A stretch of 64,000 nucleotides of DNA from Flavobacterium frigidarium DSM 17623. GTDB lineage: Bacteria > Bacteroidota > Bacteroidia > Flavobacteriales > Flavobacteriaceae. The notes below the pieces were generated by a model, which was given only the letters and a program-made list of their open reading frames with translations, did not search any database and was not told where the DNA came from. The translations under genes and the position numbers were made by a program. Of the stretch, positions 34,886-43,907 are shown in pieces. Position 1 is the first letter of the stretch. The number at the start of each line of letters is the position of its first letter. The stretch spans positions 186,001 through 250,000 of the forward strand of contig NZ_AUDO01000004.1 in assembly GCF_000425505.1 (NCBI RefSeq), written 5' to 3'.

Positions 34886-37189
34886 ATGAAGATGATAAAG
34901 AGTAGACATAATTTAAGCTATTGCCTATTTACCGCAGTGTTAATTGCAGGTTGTTCTGGTACACGTAACTTGCCTGAAGGCGATCTTTTATACACTGGCG
35001 GATCTGTAGATGTGGTAAGTGAATCAACACCCAAGAAAGAACGCAAAGCATTAGAAGCTGCATTAGAACCATTATTACGTCCTAAACCAAATGCTTCTTT
35101 TTTAGGGATGCGTCCTAAATTATTCTTTTATAATTTGGCGGGAGAGCCTACAAAAGATAAAGGTTTTAGATATTGGCTTCGAAATAAAGTGGGTGAACCA
35201 CCGGTACTGTATAGTGAAGTAGACCTAGAATATAATAAAAAAGTACTTCAAAATTATGCTGAGAATAATGGTTATTTCAATACAACTTCTGTAGCAGATT
35301 CTACTAGAAGTGGTAAAAAAGCAACTGCTGAATATACGTTAGATCCTAAAAGATTGTATACCATTAGAGACGTAAAATTTCCTGCAGATTCTACATTATT
35401 AGGAACAGCAGTGAATAAGGTGAGAAGAGGTTCGGTGCTAAAAAAAGAGGCGGGATACAGTTTAGACAATATAAAATTAGAGCGTGGCAGAATTGACACG
35501 CGTCTTAAAGAAAAGGGGTTCTATTACTTTAACGAAGATTATTTGCTAGTTCAAGTAGATAGCACGGTAGCGGATCATAAAGTAGATTTGATTGTAAAAA
35601 TTAAAAACGAAACACCAGATCTTGCCAAAAACCAATACAAAATTAATAAAATAGTTGTGTATCCTAATTTTAAATTATCAAAAGATAGTGCTGCTGTAGT
35701 TGATGAAGAAAAATTAGAATACAATGACTTCACCATTATTGATAAAGAAGATTTATTCAAACCAAGGATTTTTGACCGCACCTTATACTTTAAAAAAGAT
35801 GATTTATACAATAGAACTAACCACAATTTATCGCTAAATCGCTTAGTGAATTTGGGTACATTCAAATTTGTGAAAAATCAATTTAAAGTTTCAGACACTG
35901 TTGGAAATTATTTAGATGCATATTACTATTTGACTCCGTTACCTAAAAAATCTATTAGAGCGGAATTATTAGCTAAAACCAACTCAGCAAATTATACCGG
36001 AACAGAGTTAAACTTAAACTGGAGTAATCGTAACTTATGGAAAGGTGCTGAGCAATTAACAATATCGGCTTTTGGAGGTGTTGAAGTACAAGTATCCGGA
36101 CAAAATAATGGCTTTAACGTTTATCGCTTTGGTACCGAAGCAAACTTGATATGGCCTAGAATAATTTCTCCGTTCAAATTTGAATCTTCAAGTGGCTTTG
36201 TTCCAAAAACTAAAGCAACCTTAGGATATGAATTCCAAAATAGAACCAAACTATACTCTTTACAAACCTTAAAAGGATCTTTTGGATACTTGTGGAAAGA
36301 AAACGAACGCAAAGAACACTTGTTCAATTTAACGGAAATCACCTATGCGAGCCCGCGAAATGTAACCCCTTTATATCAAGCGCAAATAGACTCAACTGCT
36401 TCATTAGGTCGTGTAATCGAGAAGCAATTAATTTTTGGTCCTACCTACTCTTACACATACACCAATACAATGGAGAAAAGAAAAAAGAATACTTTTTACT
36501 ATAAAGGAAGTATTGATTTATCAGGGAACATTACCGGTTTACTATCGGGTGCTAATATTAAAAAAGGAGATACTATTAAAGTTTTTGATGTCCCTTTTAG
36601 CCAATTTATCAAAATAGAAAATGAGTTCAGACATTATTTAAAATTAGGACCTGATTCCCAACTCGCGAGTAGAGTGATTGTAGGGGCTGGTTTCGCTTAT
36701 GGTAACTCAGACGAAATGCCTTTTATCAAGCAGTTCTTTAATGGAGGTACAAATAGTATTCGTGCTTTTAGAGCGAGATCCCTAGGTCCTGGTACTTATG
36801 ATGGATCTACAAATAATAATACTTTTTTACCAGACCAGTCTGGAGATATTAAATTCGAATTCAGCACAGAATATCGTGCAAAAATATACGGCTTAGTAAA
36901 AGGGGCAGTTTTCTTAGACGCTGGTAATATTTGGTTACTAAAAGAAGATCCAGAAAAACCTGGTGCGAAATTCTCAAAAGATTTCATGAATGAACTGGCT
37001 GTGGGTGTAGGTGCCGGCTTGCGATTTGATTTTTCATTCCTAGTTTTAAGAACAGACCTTGCCTTCCCTATTCGCAAACCCTATCTAGCTGATGGAGAGC
37101 GCTGGGTTCTAGATAAAATTAGTTTAGGTAACAGCGGATGGCGAAGTGATAATTTGGTTTTTAACTTAGCAATTGGCTATCCATTTTAA
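34886..37189 (+). CDS. tamL: TamL-type Omp85 outer membrane lipoprotein (BamA/TamA family)
   Basis: A 767-residue protein. A lipobox (LIAGC) precedes SGTRNLPEGDLLYTGG, the usual start of TamL proteins of Bacteroidetes. Such proteins are TamA relatives that are lipid-anchored and carry a signal for lipoprotein export. POTRA-like repeats fill about residues 30-320 (DPKRLYTIRDVKFP and following). The barrel follows, with the Omp85 lid motif seen as FFNGGTNSIRAFRARSLGPG, and the protein ends on an aromatic (AIGYPF). It is co-transcribed with tamB, with a 9-bp gap. Confidence 0.92.
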   Translation: MKMIKSRHNLSYCLFTAVLIAGCSGTRNLPEGDLLYTGGSVDVVSESTPKKERKALEAALEPLLRPKPNASFLGMRPKLFFYNLAGEPTKDKGFRYWLRNKVGEPPVLYSEVDLEYNKKVLQNYAENNGYFNTTSVADSTRSGKKATAEYTLDPKRLYTIRDVKFPADSTLLGTAVNKVRRGSVLKKEAGYSLDNIKLERGRIDTRLKEKGFYYFNEDYLLVQVDSTVADHKVDLIVKIKNETPDLAKNQYKINKIVVYPNFKLSKDSAAVVDEEKLEYNDFTIIDKEDLFKPRIFDRTLYFKKDDLYNRTNHNLSLNRLVNLGTFKFVKNQFKVSDTVGNYLDAYYYLTPLPKKSIRAELLAKTNSANYTGTELNLNWSNRNLWKGAEQLTISAFGGVEVQVSGQNNGFNVYRFGTEANLIWPRIISPFKFESSSGFVPKTKATLGYEFQNRTKLYSLQTLKGSFGYLWKENERKEHLFNLTEITYASPRNVTPLYQAQIDSTASLGRVIEKQLIFGPTYSYTYTNTMEKRKKNTFYYKGSIDLSGNITGLLSGANIKKGDTIKVFDVPFSQFIKIENEFRHYLKLGPDSQLASRVIVGAGFAYGNSDEMPFIKQFFNGGTNSIRAFRARSLGPGTYDGSTNNNTFLPDQSGDIKFEFSTEYRAKIYGLVKGAVFLDAGNIWLLKEDPEKPGAKFSKDFMNELAVGVGAGLRFDFSFLVLRTDLAFPIRKPYLADGERWVLDKISLGNSGWRSDNLVFNLAIGYPF

Positions 37190-37337
37190 TTAATTTGAAA
37201 TAAATTCCCCATTATTTTTATGTAATAAAGAAAATGCACCCCTAGTTCGCATTGTGAAATAATCATTGAAAGTGAGGATTCTCGAATTAAAATTTCACAT
37301 TTATAAATTTTAGACTGCGTTCGTTGCTAAATTCAAT

Positions 37338-37345
37338 TATATTTG
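37338..37345 (+). promoter_or_regulatory. -7 promoter element (TATATTTG)
   Basis: An exact TAnnTTTG match 21 bp before the ATG at 37366. It lies inside the longer frame from 37324 and so supports the later start. Confidence 0.55.
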
Positions 37346-37365
37346 TCCAAAAAAACAAGCTAACT

Positions 37366-38793
37366 ATGGAAGAATGCATTTCGGTTTTTGACATGCTTAA
37401 AATTGGTGTTGGTCCTTCAAGTTCACATACTTTAGGTCCTTGGCGCGCAGGAGAACGCTTTCTAGAAGAGCTTCGAGAAGAACAAATTCTTGAAAGCACT
37501 ACTAGAGTAAAAGTGGATCTTTATGGTTCTTTATCACTAACAGGCAGAGGTCACGCAACTGATCTAGCCGTGATGCTAGGATTAAGCGGACAAGATCCTG
37601 AATATATTCCCGTAGAAAACATCGATGGTATTATCAAAACTATCGAAAAAACAAACACTTTACTTCTTGCAAATGAATATGCAATTTCCTTTCATATTCA
37701 TGACGATATCGTTTTCAATAAAGACTTCTTAGCGTTTCATTCAAACGGTATGATGTTTACAGCTTACAATGCTGTGGGCGATGAATACACTGCAACCTAC
37801 TATTCTATTGGTGGTGGTTTTGTGGTCAAAGAAGAGCGTACTAACGCAAAGGAAAAAATCAAAATCAAACATGCATTTCCCTACCTAGTAAACAACGCTG
37901 CTGAGCTACTTAACTTTTGCATTAGCGAAGAAAAAAGCATCTCAGAAATTGTGTACGAAAATGAGAAATCAATGCGCACCGAAGAAGTTATTGATCATGA
38001 ATTAATGCGCATTTGGAACACCATGCTAGAATGCATGTATATTGGTTGTCACTCTGAAGGGATTTTACCTGGAGGATTAAACGTACGTAGACGTGCTTTT
38101 GACATGCACCAAGGGTTAATAGGCTTATCTAATTATTCAGACCCGCAATCGTGGTTAGAAGAAATTCGTAAAACTGAGGTAAAATTTCGCCAAATCTTAA
38201 AATGGGTTAGTTGCTTTGCCTTGTCAGTAAATGAGGTAAATGCCGCCTTAGGTAGAATTGTTACTGCTCCTACAAACGGTAGCGCAGGTGTTATTCCATC
38301 TGTTTTAATGTATTACTTGGTAATTGAGAATCATCAAGCAGGCCCTAAAGAAATCAAACAATTTTTACTTGTTGCCGGCGAAATAGGAAGCATCTTTAAA
38401 AAAGGTTCGACTATATCTGCAGCAATGGGCGGTTGCCAAGCCGAAATTGGAGTATCGTCAGCAATGGCAGCGGCTGCACTATGTGAGTTAATGGGTGGTA
38501 GTCCTGCTCAAGTTTTGATGGCTGCAGAAATCGCCATGGAACACCACTTAGGTCTTACTTGCGATCCTATAGGTGGTTTGGTCCAAATTCCTTGTATTGA
38601 ACGCAATACCATGGGTGCAATAAAGGCAATCAACGCAGCAGAATTAGCCCTTTCTACAGATGCTAAAAATGCAAAAGTACCTTTAGATAAAGTGGTAAGT
38701 ACCATGTGGGAAACTGCCAAAGACATGAATAATAAATACAAAGAAACTTCAGAAGGAGGATTAGCAATTGCTGTTAATATGGCCGATTGTTAA
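37366..38793 (+). CDS. sdaA: L-serine ammonia-lyase, iron-sulfur dependent (single chain)
   Basis: A 475-residue enzyme that deaminates L-serine to pyruvate and ammonia. The beta domain comes first (MLKIGVGPSSSHTLGPWRA). The alpha domain follows with the [4Fe-4S] cysteines and substrate loop: GCHSEGILPGGLNVRRRAF, TAPTNGSAGVIPS, MGGCQAEIGVSSAMAAA and GLTCDPIGGLVQIPCIERN. Both domains are on one chain, as in E. coli SdaA. Length matches the family (450-475). It is monocistronic, with a promoter box upstream and a terminator downstream. Confidence 0.95.
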   Translation: MEECISVFDMLKIGVGPSSSHTLGPWRAGERFLEELREEQILESTTRVKVDLYGSLSLTGRGHATDLAVMLGLSGQDPEYIPVENIDGIIKTIEKTNTLLLANEYAISFHIHDDIVFNKDFLAFHSNGMMFTAYNAVGDEYTATYYSIGGGFVVKEERTNAKEKIKIKHAFPYLVNNAAELLNFCISEEKSISEIVYENEKSMRTEEVIDHELMRIWNTMLECMYIGCHSEGILPGGLNVRRRAFDMHQGLIGLSNYSDPQSWLEEIRKTEVKFRQILKWVSCFALSVNEVNAALGRIVTAPTNGSAGVIPSVLMYYLVIENHQAGPKEIKQFLLVAGEIGSIFKKGSTISAAMGGCQAEIGVSSAMAAAALCELMGGSPAQVLMAAEIAMEHHLGLTCDPIGGLVQIPCIERNTMGAIKAINAAELALSTDAKNAKVPLDKVVSTMWETAKDMNNKYKETSEGGLAIAVNMADC

Positions 38794-38815
38794 ACTACTA
38801 TTTCTTATAAATTCT

Positions 38816-38861
38816 AACCTACTATTGGCTGCTTGAAACAGTTTTGTAGTAGGTTTTTTAT
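38816..38861 (+). terminator. Intrinsic terminator
   Basis: Stem AACCTACTA (38816-38824) pairs with TAGTAGGTT (38847-38855), followed by T4A and more T. The loop is 22 nt. Confidence 0.75.
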
Positions 38862-38869
38862 TTTAAGTA

Positions 38870-39005
38870 CGTTTCGTTTTTTGGGCGTGCCGCAGCTTTC
38901 ATTGCATTTCAGCTTCGTCAGGCTCTTCGTTACAATCTTTTTTTTCGTTGCACTCCATAAAAGGATTTCCACTTCAATCCTTCACGCGAATTTCCATAAA
39001 TTAAG
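38870..39005. repeat. Copy of a dispersed flavobacterial intergenic repeat (candidate)
   Basis: Directly after the serine dehydratase terminator comes a stretch unlike its neighbours: TTTTTTGGGCGTGCC, then CAGCTTCGTCAGGCT, a T-rich tract, CATAAAAGGATTTCC, and CAATCCTTCACGCG near 39000. I recall this order of elements (GGGCGTGCC ... AAAAGGAT ... ATCC-TCACGC) from repeated intergenic elements in Flavobacterium genomes, where it often follows genes. Only one copy is in this window, so repetition is not shown here. An 85-codon open frame across it has no protein-like character. Confidence 0.45.
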
Positions 39006-39197
39006 ACCAGCAGTATTTTTTTTTAGATTTTGTGTAAGCTTTAGTCAATGTAAAATGTTTCAAAATCAACTGTCCCACTTTCTATGCTAATTTGCTATAT
39101 GCCAATCATATTTTTCATAACTTCGTTGGTATATAAAAGTTCTATTTATTTATAAATTAGCACTATTTAAATGTAATTAAAAACTAAAACTATAAAA

Positions 39198-39599
39198 ATG
39201 CAGAGTAAAACCACGTATTTAATTGTAAGACTAGGAATAGGTTTAAGCATGTTCGGACATGGACTGGTTCGCTTACCCAAACTTGAAGCGTTTAGTAACG
39301 GAATGGTGAAAATGTTTGCCAACTCTATACTGCCAGAATTTTTGACAGTTCCTTTCACGTATGCAATTCCCATTGTAGAGTTCACCTTCGGTTTAATGAT
39401 TGTACTTGGTCTTTTTACAAGAACCGCTGCAATTGTGCTTTCTGCGTTGTTGATTTCACTGATATTTGGTTGCACATTAATTGAGAATTGGGACGCTATT
39501 ACTTCTCAGTTAGTACACCTTGCATTCGTTGCTTACTTGGTCAATTATGTAAAAGACAATAGTTATGCTGTAGATACTTTAATGGGTAAAAGCAACTAA
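39198..39599 (+). CDS. DoxX-family membrane protein
   Basis: A 133-residue protein with four predicted membrane helices. The opening YLIVRLGIGLSMFGHGLVRLPKL and the later YAIPIVEFTFGLMIVLGLFTR are the DoxX/DoxD-like pattern. Members are inner-membrane proteins, some linked to quinone or thiol redox chemistry, but most have no proven role. The gene stands alone, 193 bp downstream of the repeat. Confidence 0.85.
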   Translation: MQSKTTYLIVRLGIGLSMFGHGLVRLPKLEAFSNGMVKMFANSILPEFLTVPFTYAIPIVEFTFGLMIVLGLFTRTAAIVLSALLISLIFGCTLIENWDAITSQLVHLAFVAYLVNYVKDNSYAVDTLMGKSN

Positions 39600-39840
39600 G
39601 ATTCAACATAATACATGATTTTTTTAAAAAAATTTATCGAAAATATATTGAATCAATAGCATTAAGAAAAGCTAAGTCTCAGCTTCTGTACTTAAACCAG
39701 TTAGCATTTTGAAAACTATACTCAGCTACATTTTAAATAAATAGAGGATAGCCTCATAGGCCTCAAAAACTTGCTTATAGGCATTTGATTCCTTATATTA
39801 GTGTTTTCGAACAAAATTAATAGTAAACTAAAAGTAAAAG

Positions 39841-40752
39841 ATGAATTTTGACATAGATAAAATGACTGATCTATTGAACGAGAAGTTGGTAAATTGGGGG
39901 GAAATGATAATTAAGTTACTTCCTAATATTGTGATTGCAGCGATAGTGCTAGTTATTGGACTTTACATTGCCAAATTTGTGAGAAGAATTACATTAAAAT
40001 TAGTCTCAAAAATATCAAGTAACGTTACTTTAAACAACCTTTTTAGCTCTGTCGTTTATTTTGCTTTTATCGGTATTATTCTCTTTACTGTTTTGAGTAT
40101 TTTGAATTTAGATAAGGCAGTTACTTCAATATTAGCCGGTGCAGGTATTTTAGGATTGGCCTTGGCGTTTGCATTTCAAGATATTGCAGCAAACTTCATG
40201 TCGGGGATTTTCATTTCTTTTAGGAAACCTTTAAAAGTGGGCGATATTGTCCAAATCAAAGATTACATGGGTAAAGTAAAAATGATTAATTTACGTGATA
40301 CTGTCATCGAGACATTTCAAGGTAAAACGGTTATTATACCAAACAAAGAAGTGTTCCAAAATCCAATCGAAAACTATACAATTCTTCAAAAACGTAGATT
40401 TGATCTAAGCGTAGGAGTTTCTTATGGTGATGATCTTGAAAAAGTACGCGAAATTACTTTTAATGCAGTAAAAGATATTGAAGATCTCTCGCAAGAAGAC
40501 GAAGTAAGCGTATTCTTTATGGAATTTGGAGATAGTTCAATTAATTTATCTGTCAGAATGTGGGTAAATACTCCAGAGCAAGCTATCTACAATAAAGTGA
40601 GAAGCCAAGCAATTTTAAATATTAAAAAAGCGTATGACGCTAACGATATCATGATTCCGTTCCCAATTAGAACATTAGATTTCGGGATTAAAGGAGGAAC
40701 AACACTTACTGAAACACCTATTCATATGGCAACTGCTAATCCTGCTGAATAA
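39841..40752 (+). CDS. Small-conductance mechanosensitive channel (MscS family)
   Basis: A 303-residue protein with three membrane helices. The pore helix is SILAGAGILGLALAFAFQD with the regular Gly/Ala packing of MscS TM3, followed by the beta domain (FRKPLKVGDIVQI, GKTVIIPNKEVFQNPIENYT). Length is near that of E. coli MscS (286). It opens under membrane tension to release solutes on osmotic downshock. It has its own terminator. A second, different MscS-type gene follows about 300 bp later. Confidence 0.92.
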   Translation: MNFDIDKMTDLLNEKLVNWGEMIIKLLPNIVIAAIVLVIGLYIAKFVRRITLKLVSKISSNVTLNNLFSSVVYFAFIGIILFTVLSILNLDKAVTSILAGAGILGLALAFAFQDIAANFMSGIFISFRKPLKVGDIVQIKDYMGKVKMINLRDTVIETFQGKTVIIPNKEVFQNPIENYTILQKRRFDLSVGVSYGDDLEKVREITFNAVKDIEDLSQEDEVSVFFMEFGDSSINLSVRMWVNTPEQAIYNKVRSQAILNIKKAYDANDIMIPFPIRTLDFGIKGGTTLTETPIHMATANPAE

Positions 40753-40789
40753 AAGATAAAACGACTTCATGTGAGTTGTCTCAAAGACT

Positions 40790-40833
40790 AGCCTAAACAA
40801 TCCATTTAAGAATTGATTGTTTAGGCTTTTTTA
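40790..40833 (+). terminator. Intrinsic terminator
   Basis: A perfect 13-bp stem AGCCTAAACAATC / GATTGTTTAGGCT (40790-40802 with 40815-40827) is followed by T5. Confidence 0.9.
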
Positions 40834-41047
40834 TTATTAATAATTAAGATAACGTATAAATGTAATTGAGTTTTTAGAATGCTCATTTCTTAACAAAATC
40901 CTATTTTTTAAGACTAACTTTTGAGCCCCTATCTATTTTTTGTATTTTCGTTTTTACGAGCAATATTAGGATCTCCCTAAGGAAACTAATATGTCAATTC
41001 ACGTAAATAAGATAATTACTCTAAATAATCAATAACAGATAACCATC

Positions 41048-41977
41048 ATGAAAAGAAATTGCTACCTCATAATAAGTATCTGTTTTATTGCACTTTCTGC
41101 TGCATTAGGACCAATCCTAACTGCAATCTCAAATACACTTGATATTGACACCTCTTTTCTCGCTTCACAACAGCATAACTTTATAATCGCTAGTTTGTCT
41201 TGTTTATTGATTATCGTGCTGCGTCGTATGAAACAGAATATATTGAAAAGGCACGATATTACGGTTGAAGACAACTTACGCTCTAGAAAATTACATACGC
41301 AAATCAACCTTCTTGAGAAAGTGGTCATTTTTGTAATTGTATTAATTACTGTTGCTAGTATTTTGTTATCCTTTGATGGCATAAGACAAATAGGAATAGG
41401 AATATTTGCATCAGCGGGAGTGGCAGGAATAATTATTGGTTTGTCTGCTCAAAAGGTGGTAGGTGCCTTATTAGCGGGAATTCAAATTGCCATTACGCAA
41501 CCCTTCCGAATTGATGATGCGGTATTAGTAGAAAATGAATGGGGCTGGATTGAAGAAATTAATTTGACTTATGTAGTAGTCAGAATATGGGATAAAAGAC
41601 GATTAGTACTACCGTCTACTTATTTCCTTGAAAAACCATTTCAAAACTGGACGAGGACAAATGCTGATATTATTGGAACCGTATTTTTATATACCGATTA
41701 TACTATTGATTTTGAAGAATTGCGTACAGAACTCACAAGACAATTAAATCAGACTCCGCTTTGGGATAAAAATGTAAACGTACTCCAAGTAACCGACTCA
41801 AAGGAAACTACAATCGAAATTAGAATCTTAGTAAGTGCAAAGAACTCCCCTACTTCATGGGATTTGCGCGTTTACATTAGAGAAAAAATGATCAGTTTTA
41901 TACAAGCTAATTATCCACACAGCTTACCTAAAACAAGAATTACGTTAAGTCAGGAAAACACTTTTGTACCTCAATAA
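41048..41977 (+). CDS. MscS-type mechanosensitive ion channel protein, second type
   Basis: A 309-residue membrane protein with about four helices. The pore-like helix is FASAGVAGIIIGLSAQK and the beta domain begins ITQPFRIDDAVLVENEWGWIEEI. The sequence is clearly diverged from the channel encoded just upstream: the ENEWGWIEEINLTYVVVRIWDKRRLVLP stretch is typical of a separate MscS subgroup. It probably gates at a different tension or serves another solute. It has no partner in an operon. Confidence 0.88.
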   Translation: MKRNCYLIISICFIALSAALGPILTAISNTLDIDTSFLASQQHNFIIASLSCLLIIVLRRMKQNILKRHDITVEDNLRSRKLHTQINLLEKVVIFVIVLITVASILLSFDGIRQIGIGIFASAGVAGIIIGLSAQKVVGALLAGIQIAITQPFRIDDAVLVENEWGWIEEINLTYVVVRIWDKRRLVLPSTYFLEKPFQNWTRTNADIIGTVFLYTDYTIDFEELRTELTRQLNQTPLWDKNVNVLQVTDSKETTIEIRILVSAKNSPTSWDLRVYIREKMISFIQANYPHSLPKTRITLSQENTFVPQ

Positions 41978-42189
41978 CAGAAGCCTTGACACGGATTAAC
42001 ATAATTTTATATTTCGAACTCTAAAAAATTACTTATTTTAGATAAAACTAAAATTTAAAGCTGTTTTCTTACGTCTGTTTATTTAACAGGAGATGAATTC
42101 ATGATTCCCTTCAAGAGATGTTATTAAATAGAACTAAAGCTTAGATAAGTATATAAGTTAAAACCATTTTTGAATTACAACCATTCCCC

Positions 42190-43251
42190 ATGATAGAAGA
42201 AAACAACTCCCCAAAAACCGATCAAGAAAACACAGCCAACTTTCAAAAGAAAGTTTGGATTACTGCTGGAATCGTAAGCTTTACATTAATTACACTACTG
42301 GTTTTAAAAACCACTTTCAACGTTTTTTTATTGATTTTAGCGGGAACATTGATTGCAATTTTCTTTAGAGGAGTTAGTAGTTTTATTGAAAGAAAGACCG
42401 GCTGGAAAGAAAACATTGCTGTCTTAATTTCGATTTTCGGAACGCTATTAATCGCCGCAGGTTTATTCTATTTAATCGGGGCCAAAGTGCAAACACAAAT
42501 CGGGGACTTGATAGACACTTTGCCCAAGACAATTGAAAATGTAAAAGATAGAATGAACAGTAGCACTGTGGGAAGTAAGGTAATCGATAACATGTCTTCA
42601 CCTGACTCTACTGAAAAAGTGCAGGGTTTTGCAGGTCAGTTTTTCCAATCTACTTTTGGCGTTTTTGGTGATTTGTATGTGATACTTTTTATAGCAATAT
42701 TTTTCACCATAGCTCCGCAAACGTACACCGAGGGAATGATCCAACTCGTACCTAAAAGAGGACAGGACAAAGCGAGACAGATTATGGGAAAATTAAATAA
42801 GCAATTGCGCAATTGGTTAAAGGGAAAACTCTTCTCTATGTTTGTCGTTTTCATTCTTACAGCAATTGGTTTAGCTGCCATAGGGATGCCATTGTGGTTG
42901 GTTTTAGCCTTACTTGCTGGACTAATTAGCTTCATACCTAACTTTGGTCCAATCATCGCTTTAATCCCAGCTGTTTTAGTGGCTTTACTGCAAAGTCCGC
43001 AAACTGCTTTACTTGTAGCAGGATTATACATGTTGATTCAATTTGTTGAAAGTAATTTTATAACGACTTTAGTACAACAAAAATTAATCAATATGCCGCC
43101 TGCTTTAATAATAATTGCGCAACTCTTAATGGGAGCGCTCACAGGTGGTTGGGGACTGGTTTTAGCAACACCCGTTACTGTGATCGTTATTGTGCTAGTT
43201 CAAGAACTTTATATTAATGAGAGAGCTTCAAATTCTAGTTCGCAAAATTAA
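42190..43251 (+). CDS. AI-2E family transporter
   Basis: A 353-residue protein with about seven or eight membrane helices in the AI-2E (UPF0118) layout: an N-terminal pair, a central soluble loop (GDLIDTLPKTIENVK onward), then GLAAIGMPLWLVLALLAGLISFIPNFGPIIALIP and the C-terminal GGWGLVLATPVTVI. Named after E. coli TqsA, members include Na+/H+ antiporters and exporters, so the name does not prove autoinducer transport. The lipoprotein gene that follows starts 22 bp after the stop and may be co-transcribed. Confidence 0.88.
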   Translation: MIEENNSPKTDQENTANFQKKVWITAGIVSFTLITLLVLKTTFNVFLLILAGTLIAIFFRGVSSFIERKTGWKENIAVLISIFGTLLIAAGLFYLIGAKVQTQIGDLIDTLPKTIENVKDRMNSSTVGSKVIDNMSSPDSTEKVQGFAGQFFQSTFGVFGDLYVILFIAIFFTIAPQTYTEGMIQLVPKRGQDKARQIMGKLNKQLRNWLKGKLFSMFVVFILTAIGLAAIGMPLWLVLALLAGLISFIPNFGPIIALIPAVLVALLQSPQTALLVAGLYMLIQFVESNFITTLVQQKLINMPPALIIIAQLLMGALTGGWGLVLATPVTVIVIVLVQELYINERASNSSSQN

Positions 43252-43273
43252 CGCCTTTTTAATCCAAAATAAC

Positions 43274-43801
43274 ATGAAAAGCAAAGCCCTAATTTTATTT
43301 TTAAGCAGCACTATTTTATTTTCTTGTAACCAGCGTACTGTAAAGAAAGATGAAAATGTAAATGGAGAAAATCCTACAGTCAGTACAAGTCCTATAGAAA
43401 AAGAAGTAATCAAAAATACTGATAGTACCACTGTTGTGAATATAAAAGATAGTATTAAAGCCAACCACCACTATATCTGCTACACTTTCGATAATAATAA
43501 AGACAAGAGAATTTGGATCGAATTCACCGAAGACGGAAAAGCTACTAGGCTTAAATATCAAGGTCAAAAAAATGCTATAGACTTGGATTTTCAAGACGAA
43601 GACAGCAGCCAAAACGGTTCCTACCCTACAACTGTGTCAACGTATAAGGAAATGATTAACGGTAAAATAAATGGTGTGTACACACTCACTCATGGCGGAG
43701 TTTGGGATTATGTAAGTTATAAAAACGCAACTTCTAGTAAAGAGTTCAGTTTTACTATTGACCACGAAGCAGATCCTTATGGAAAAACGCCTTGCTTTTA
43801 A
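43274..43801 (+). CDS. Hypothetical lipoprotein
   Basis: A 175-residue lipoprotein from the ATG at 43274. The longer frame from 43217 overlaps the upstream gene and hides the leader. The lipobox is TILFSC, followed by a low-complexity Asn/Lys/Thr linker to about residue 60. The C-terminal half (HHYICYTFDNNKDKRIWIEF, KYQGQKNAIDL, GGVWDYVSY) reads as a beta-sheet domain and matches no family I know. Its location at the outer membrane or periplasm is inferred from the lipobox. Confidence 0.75.
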   Translation: MKSKALILFLSSTILFSCNQRTVKKDENVNGENPTVSTSPIEKEVIKNTDSTTVVNIKDSIKANHHYICYTFDNNKDKRIWIEFTEDGKATRLKYQGQKNAIDLDFQDEDSSQNGSYPTTVSTYKEMINGKINGVYTLTHGGVWDYVSYKNATSSKEFSFTIDHEADPYGKTPCF

Positions 43802-43907
43802 GAGCAAAAATTTTTTACAGTATAATTACATTCGGGAAATTTAAGAACCAAGTCATTACTAATGATTACCTAAATAATTAATTTAATAAAGTATTAAATT
43901 GATTTCT

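Noticed and set aside
38833..39090. 85-codon open frame after serine dehydratase
   Set aside because: It covers a terminator and a repeat-like element; the product is Phe/Ser rich noise.
42190..43251. Quorum-sensing AI-2 exporter
   Set aside because: The AI-2E family name covers unrelated transport roles, and no luxS or other signalling gene is near, so only the family is claimed.
43880..43900. AT-only hairpin between a lipoprotein gene and sbcC as terminator
   Set aside because: A 9-bp perfect stem with 3-nt loop but made only of A-T pairs and without a U-tract; too weak to call.
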